Part shown: positions 60,511 through 64,000 of the stretch, one piece after another
How the letters are laid out: each line of letters starts with the position of its first letter
Position numbering within the stretch: the first letter of the stretch is position 1
Source: Eledone cirrhosa
Lineage: Eukaryota > Mollusca > Cephalopoda > Octopoda > Eledonidae
DNA length: 64,000 nucleotides
Reading direction: 5' to 3'
Assembly (NCBI GenBank): GCA_964016885.1
Contig: OZ024743.1
Location: forward strand, 126,100,419 to 126,164,418
Translations under genes and position numbers: made by a program
Notes under the pieces: model-generated
Seen by the model: the letters and a program-made list of their open reading frames with translations, nothing else
Databases searched by the model: none
What the model was told of the DNA's origin: nothing

Positions 60511-61640
60511 TATCTCAATACCTTACTAGTTTAAAATCCTTTTTTCTCAAAGGCTTATATATCTTTTACAAATATACCCATCTTTCTGCCTTATTTCAGT
60601 ATTATATATTATATAATACAATTTACTCATTCTATGTCATTCTTCTTTATCATTTTCCTTTCTTCCTTTTTTCTTTTCTAATCTCTAATCTGTACTTTTT
60701 CTTCCCAACTACTTCTCAATTCATATTATTACTCACTACAACATTATCCATTCTTCCATCTTTCCTCATATTATTGGCCATAAAAACTATTTTTTTAATA
60801 CATTATAATATTACCATTAGAAGTCCTTCGTTAGATTTTTTCTTCCTTAAATTTTTCTTATCACTTCTATCCTTTCATGTTCGTTTTAAACCTACTACTT
60901 ATTTTTACTTTTACATATTACAATACATAAAAACAAACTTAAACCCTAACTAATTTCTTTTTAATATATTATAATATTACCATTAGAAAATATTTCGTAA
61001 ACATATATACTTTTTGATGTTAGATATTTGCTTCTTTAAACATTCTTTTTTCTTCTCTCCTTCCGCGCTCATTTTAAACATACTATTTACGTATACATAT
61101 TACAATACATAAAAACAAACTTAAACCCTAACTAATTCCTCTAAATTCATAACTCATTTATTCTTCTCCTTCTTTTCACATTATATCCTTAATATCATTA
61201 ATATTTTAATTTTAATAATACATATTAATAAATTCTTTTCTTCGCACATATTATTAAACCCTTCAATATACAAACCTTAATTTAATACTATTCTTAATTC
61301 CTTTTTCTTCATGCATAAACCTCATTAACTTTTAATTTCAAAATCTTTTAAATTATCTATTATCTTCCAACGGCTTTTTAATTTCTCTCTGTGAGACAAT
61401 ATTTTTCTCAGTTGTAAGGGCTATCTCTCTCTCTCTATCACCCATTTCTCCTCCTCTCTCATCCTTCCTTCTTATACTCCTCCCCCACCATCCTTTACTC
61501 TTATTTCTTCCTCTTTCTTACCTTTTCCACACCCTCTGCTCACTTTTTCCCAATCTCATATATCCATCTTAATTTATTTTTCATATGTTGATTTAAAACT
61601 TCACTGCTCACAAGTGTTTTTTAAGCTTCATATCATGTCT
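60511..61640 (+). other. PLE-2 3' region, T-rich
   Basis: Strongly pyrimidine-biased on the plus strand. An ACATATTACAATACATAAAA block with CCCTAACTAATT occurs at about 60913 and again at 61095, indicating an internal duplication of about 180 bp. No coding. Confidence 0.7.
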
Positions 61641-61643
61641 CCC

Positions 61644-61714
61644 TATTATATCCGATGAGAACGCAGATATCATCCCATGATGATATTTGTTTTTGAAATG
61701 CGCATAATAAAATA
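61644..61714 (+). ncRNA. Hammerhead-like ribozyme at PLE-2 3' end, U4 changed to C
   Basis: TATTATAT (61644-61651) pairs with ATAAAATA (61707-61714), seven of eight positions. The core reads CCGATGA (61652-61658) instead of CUGANGA. Helix II is long (about 14 of 15, with G/T pairs) around a CCCATG loop. GAA 61695-61697, helix III ATGCGCAT 61698-61705 perfect, cleavage base A61706. The helix I and III layout matches the copies at 7141, 7300 and 13609. Confidence 0.68.
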
Positions 61715-61767
61715 CTTGGAACTCTTTTAACCATCTTTTGATCTTATATTATATATATATATATATA

Positions 61768-63978
61768 TACGTAGTTTAGAAAGCCACAACAATGCAGAGG
61801 GAAATCTCGAGGTAGGAAGTGAATGATAGATAGGAGAAATAGGAGAAAGTGAAAATTGAGAGAGACAAAGATGAAAACAAAACAAAGGTAGAAGGGTTAC
61901 CGTAGTGGAGATTTAATCCCAATATTTCGGGCTCACGCCCATCAACGGGGGAAAGTTCCAAAAGGGGGGGAACAGGCTAAGTCGGAGAAAGTTGTGATGT
62001 CGTTAAAACAGGAATGCCGTTATGGGGAGAACAATTTTTTTAAAATTTAAATGAGGGAAAGAATGCGCGTGCGCGTGATAGGCTGTGGCAAAAGCTACTG
62101 ACCAAATGGGTTAAATCAAGAGGGTGCGCTAGCGTGTGAAAGCCGTAAAATATGTGTGTGTAAATATATATGTGTAAGTGTGTATATGTGTGAGTGTGTG
62201 TGTGAAAGATAGTGGGCTGTAGAAGCTGGAAATCAAAGGGTGTGAAAGGTGGTAGGTTGTAAAACATGTGTGCGTGTATAAATATAGATGTGTGTGTGTA
62301 TGCGTATGGGTGTATATGTGTGTGTATATGTGTGAGTGCGTGTGTGTGTGAAAGATAGTGGGCTGTAGAAGCTGGAACACCCAGGAGAAGACGGGTCACT
62401 CGCCCTCCTCGACTTCCGTATCAACATCTCGGAAGAAGGAGACATAAACACCACCTTCTACCGCAAAGCAGCGTGCAAGGACTTATTTGTGCATTACAAC
62501 TCAGCCCTCCCCAACAACGCTAAGAGAGAGGCTATGTCCTAAATGAACTGACACGGATCACTAACAGATGCAGCGACCCGATGGGCGGTCTCACCCATAC
62601 CACGCAATTCCGTAATCTACTCAAGTCTAATGGATATCCCAAGCGACTGATTAACGGAATTAGAGACCCCAGACCCAATAGACAGACACCCACTAGAATC
62701 TTAAATAAAAGCAGGTGCTTCTTTAAAATCCCCCACCTGAGTGAATATACCACGAACGCCATCCGCAGGGCCATACGGACGGAGGGACTTGACATACATT
62801 TGGCCCACACAGGACCTTCGCTGCGAAGATGCCTCTCCAACAAACCCGACGAGTCAGATGGGACGTGTTCCCTCAGCAACTGCCCGATACGGGGGGCAGA
62901 TTGCCTACGCACCTATGTCGTATATAAGATTCAATGCGATAAATGCAACAAGTTTTACATAGGTAGCACCATCCGACCCCTACATGTTCGTATCAAGGAA
63001 CATATCAACACCAACGCATCTTCCTTCCGTAAACACATCCTTAAATGCGGAAACCCACAGGGTAGACCCTTGGTCACATTCCTAGCGACTGAACGCAGCA
63101 TCGGATGCTTAAGGATAAAGGAAGCACTTGTTATTAAGAACCTCAGACCCCCACTTAACAACCGGGCTGAGAGAAATGAGCTGACATGGCTAACTTAACC
63201 ATAGTGACCATTCACAGCCCTTACGGCCTGCTATTTTCACACACACGCACGTATATGCATACCCATACGCATACACACACACATCTATATTTATACACGC
63301 ACACATGTTTTTACAACCTACCACCTTTCACACCCTTTGATTTCCAGCTTCTACAGCCCACTATCTTTCACACACACACGCACTCGCACATATACACACA
63401 CAGTTACACACACATATACACCCATACGCATACACACACACATCTATATTTATACACGCACACATGTTTTACAACCTACCACCTTTCACACCCTTTGATT
63501 TCCAGCTTCTACAGCCCACTATCTTTCACACACACACACTCACACATATACAGACTTACACATATACACACACATATATATTTACACACACATATTTTAC
63601 GGCTTTCACACGCTAGCGCACCCTCTTGATTTAACCCATTTGGTCAGTAGCTTTTGCCACAGCCTATCACGCGCACGCGCATTCTTTCCCTCATTTAAAT
63701 TTAAAAAAAATTTTTCTCCCCATAACGGCATTCCTGTTTTAACGACATCACAACTTTCTCCGACTTAGCCTGTTCCCCCCCTTTTGGAACTTTCCCCCGT
63801 TGATGGGCGTGAGCCCGAAATATTGGGATTAAATCTCCACTACGGTAACCCTTCTACCTTTGTTTTGTTTTCATCTTTATCTCTCTCAATTTTCACTTTC
63901 TCCTATTTCTCCTATCTATCATTCACTTCCTACCTCGAGATTTCCCTCTGCATTGTTGTGGCTTTCTAAACTACGTAT
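61768..63978 (+). mobile_element. Penelope-like element 3 in long inverted arms
   Basis: Left arm 61768-62372 and right arm 63349-63978 mirror each other; a 61-codon frame is identical at 61776-61961 (minus) and 63784-63969 (plus). Inside each arm lie tandem CA-rich units around TTTGATTTCCAGCTTCTACA; the right side has one extra unit (from 63240). The centre is a 5'-truncated PLE. GTTGATGGGCGTGAGCCC followed by GAAAT occurs in both arms. Confidence 0.87.
62388..63198 (+). pseudogene. PLE-3 RT end and GIY-YIG endonuclease
   Basis: 62388-62538 reads LALLDFRINISEEGDINTTF and YRKAACKDLFVHYNSALPNN, the RT thumb region, then a stop/frame break near 62540. 62581-63198 is open: GYPKRLINGI linker, a Cys cluster (CSLSNCPIRGADC), VVYKIQCDKCNKFYIGSTIR (GIY-YIG core at 62950-62970), and IKEALVIKNLRPPLNNR with the endonuclease glutamate. 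It resembles the Neptune/Nematis style of PLE more than PLE-1 or PLE-2 (family memory only). RT palm absent. Confidence 0.82.
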
Positions 63979-64000
63979 TTTACACATTTCACAATGCTTC

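Larger units (their letters stand above)
58597..61747 (+). mobile_element. Penelope-like element 2, 5'-truncated, long open frame
   Basis: Starts within the RT domain right after the TA tract (PFLPRTPRINLKDHK in one frame), shifts frame near 58685, then stays open to 60510. The 3' part is strongly T-rich and ends at a TA tract. A hammerhead-like fold sits 30-100 bp before the 3' end. Confidence 0.85.

Noticed and set aside
63795..63840. Hammerhead ribozyme in the PLE-3 arm
   Set aside because: GGGC-GTGA-GCCC followed by GAAA looks similar, but G8 and A9 of the core are consumed by the stem and helix III cannot form. Kept only as a note.

Overview
This is a repeat-rich animal nuclear segment, most probably from an octopus or close cephalopod relative. 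That is inferred from large introns packed with tRNA-derived SINEs, RTE-type LINEs, Penelope-like elements (PLEs) and dinucleotide tracts. One host gene is visible: an Ack1/TNK2-type non-receptor tyrosine kinase on the + strand. Eleven coding segments (86-262, 8826-8978, 9256-9444, 10594-10685, 19391-19517, 20141-20287, 25575-25669, 28707-28801, 29806-29902, 32024-32112, 34406-36447) all have GT/AG borders. Their lengths sum to 3303 nt, exactly 1101 codons, so the reading frame closes across every junction. The N-terminal exons lie upstream of the window. Domains in order are kinase, SH3, CRIB, a long proline/serine-rich tail and a C-terminal UBA-like region.

Region by region: intron 1 (263-8825) holds a Helitron with recognisable ends (1243-5951), a 426-bp direct repeat with a hammerhead-like motif, and a nearly perfect 230-bp palindrome carrying two canonical hammerhead ribozymes (7141-7369). 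Intron 4 (10686-19390) holds a large inverted repeat with another hammerhead pair (about 12240-13825), an RTE LINE (13822-16810) and inverted PLE terminal repeats. Intron 6 (20288-25574) holds a 15-bp minisatellite, Tc1/mariner debris, a decayed partial copy of the next exon, and a TIR-bounded element. Introns 7-10 hold a dead mariner, SINEs and a 5'-truncated RTE copy. From 36448 to 52990 no host gene is visible, only decayed SINEs, LINEs, TTAA-bounded MITEs and a Helitron end. From 52993 to the window end there are three PLEs with GIY-YIG endonuclease domains, plus one RTE LINE.

The main hunting result is a recurring module: PLE-type terminal sequences arranged as inverted repeats, several containing a complete hammerhead ribozyme fold (7141-7209 minus, 7300-7369 plus, 13609-13684 plus) or a version with one altered core base (12403-12480, 61644-61714, 6309-6372). 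PLE-associated hammerheads are established in the literature; what merits checking here is the paired inverted layout, intact-versus-broken pairs, and their placement in introns of a kinase gene. All calls are by eye; no search or folding program was run.
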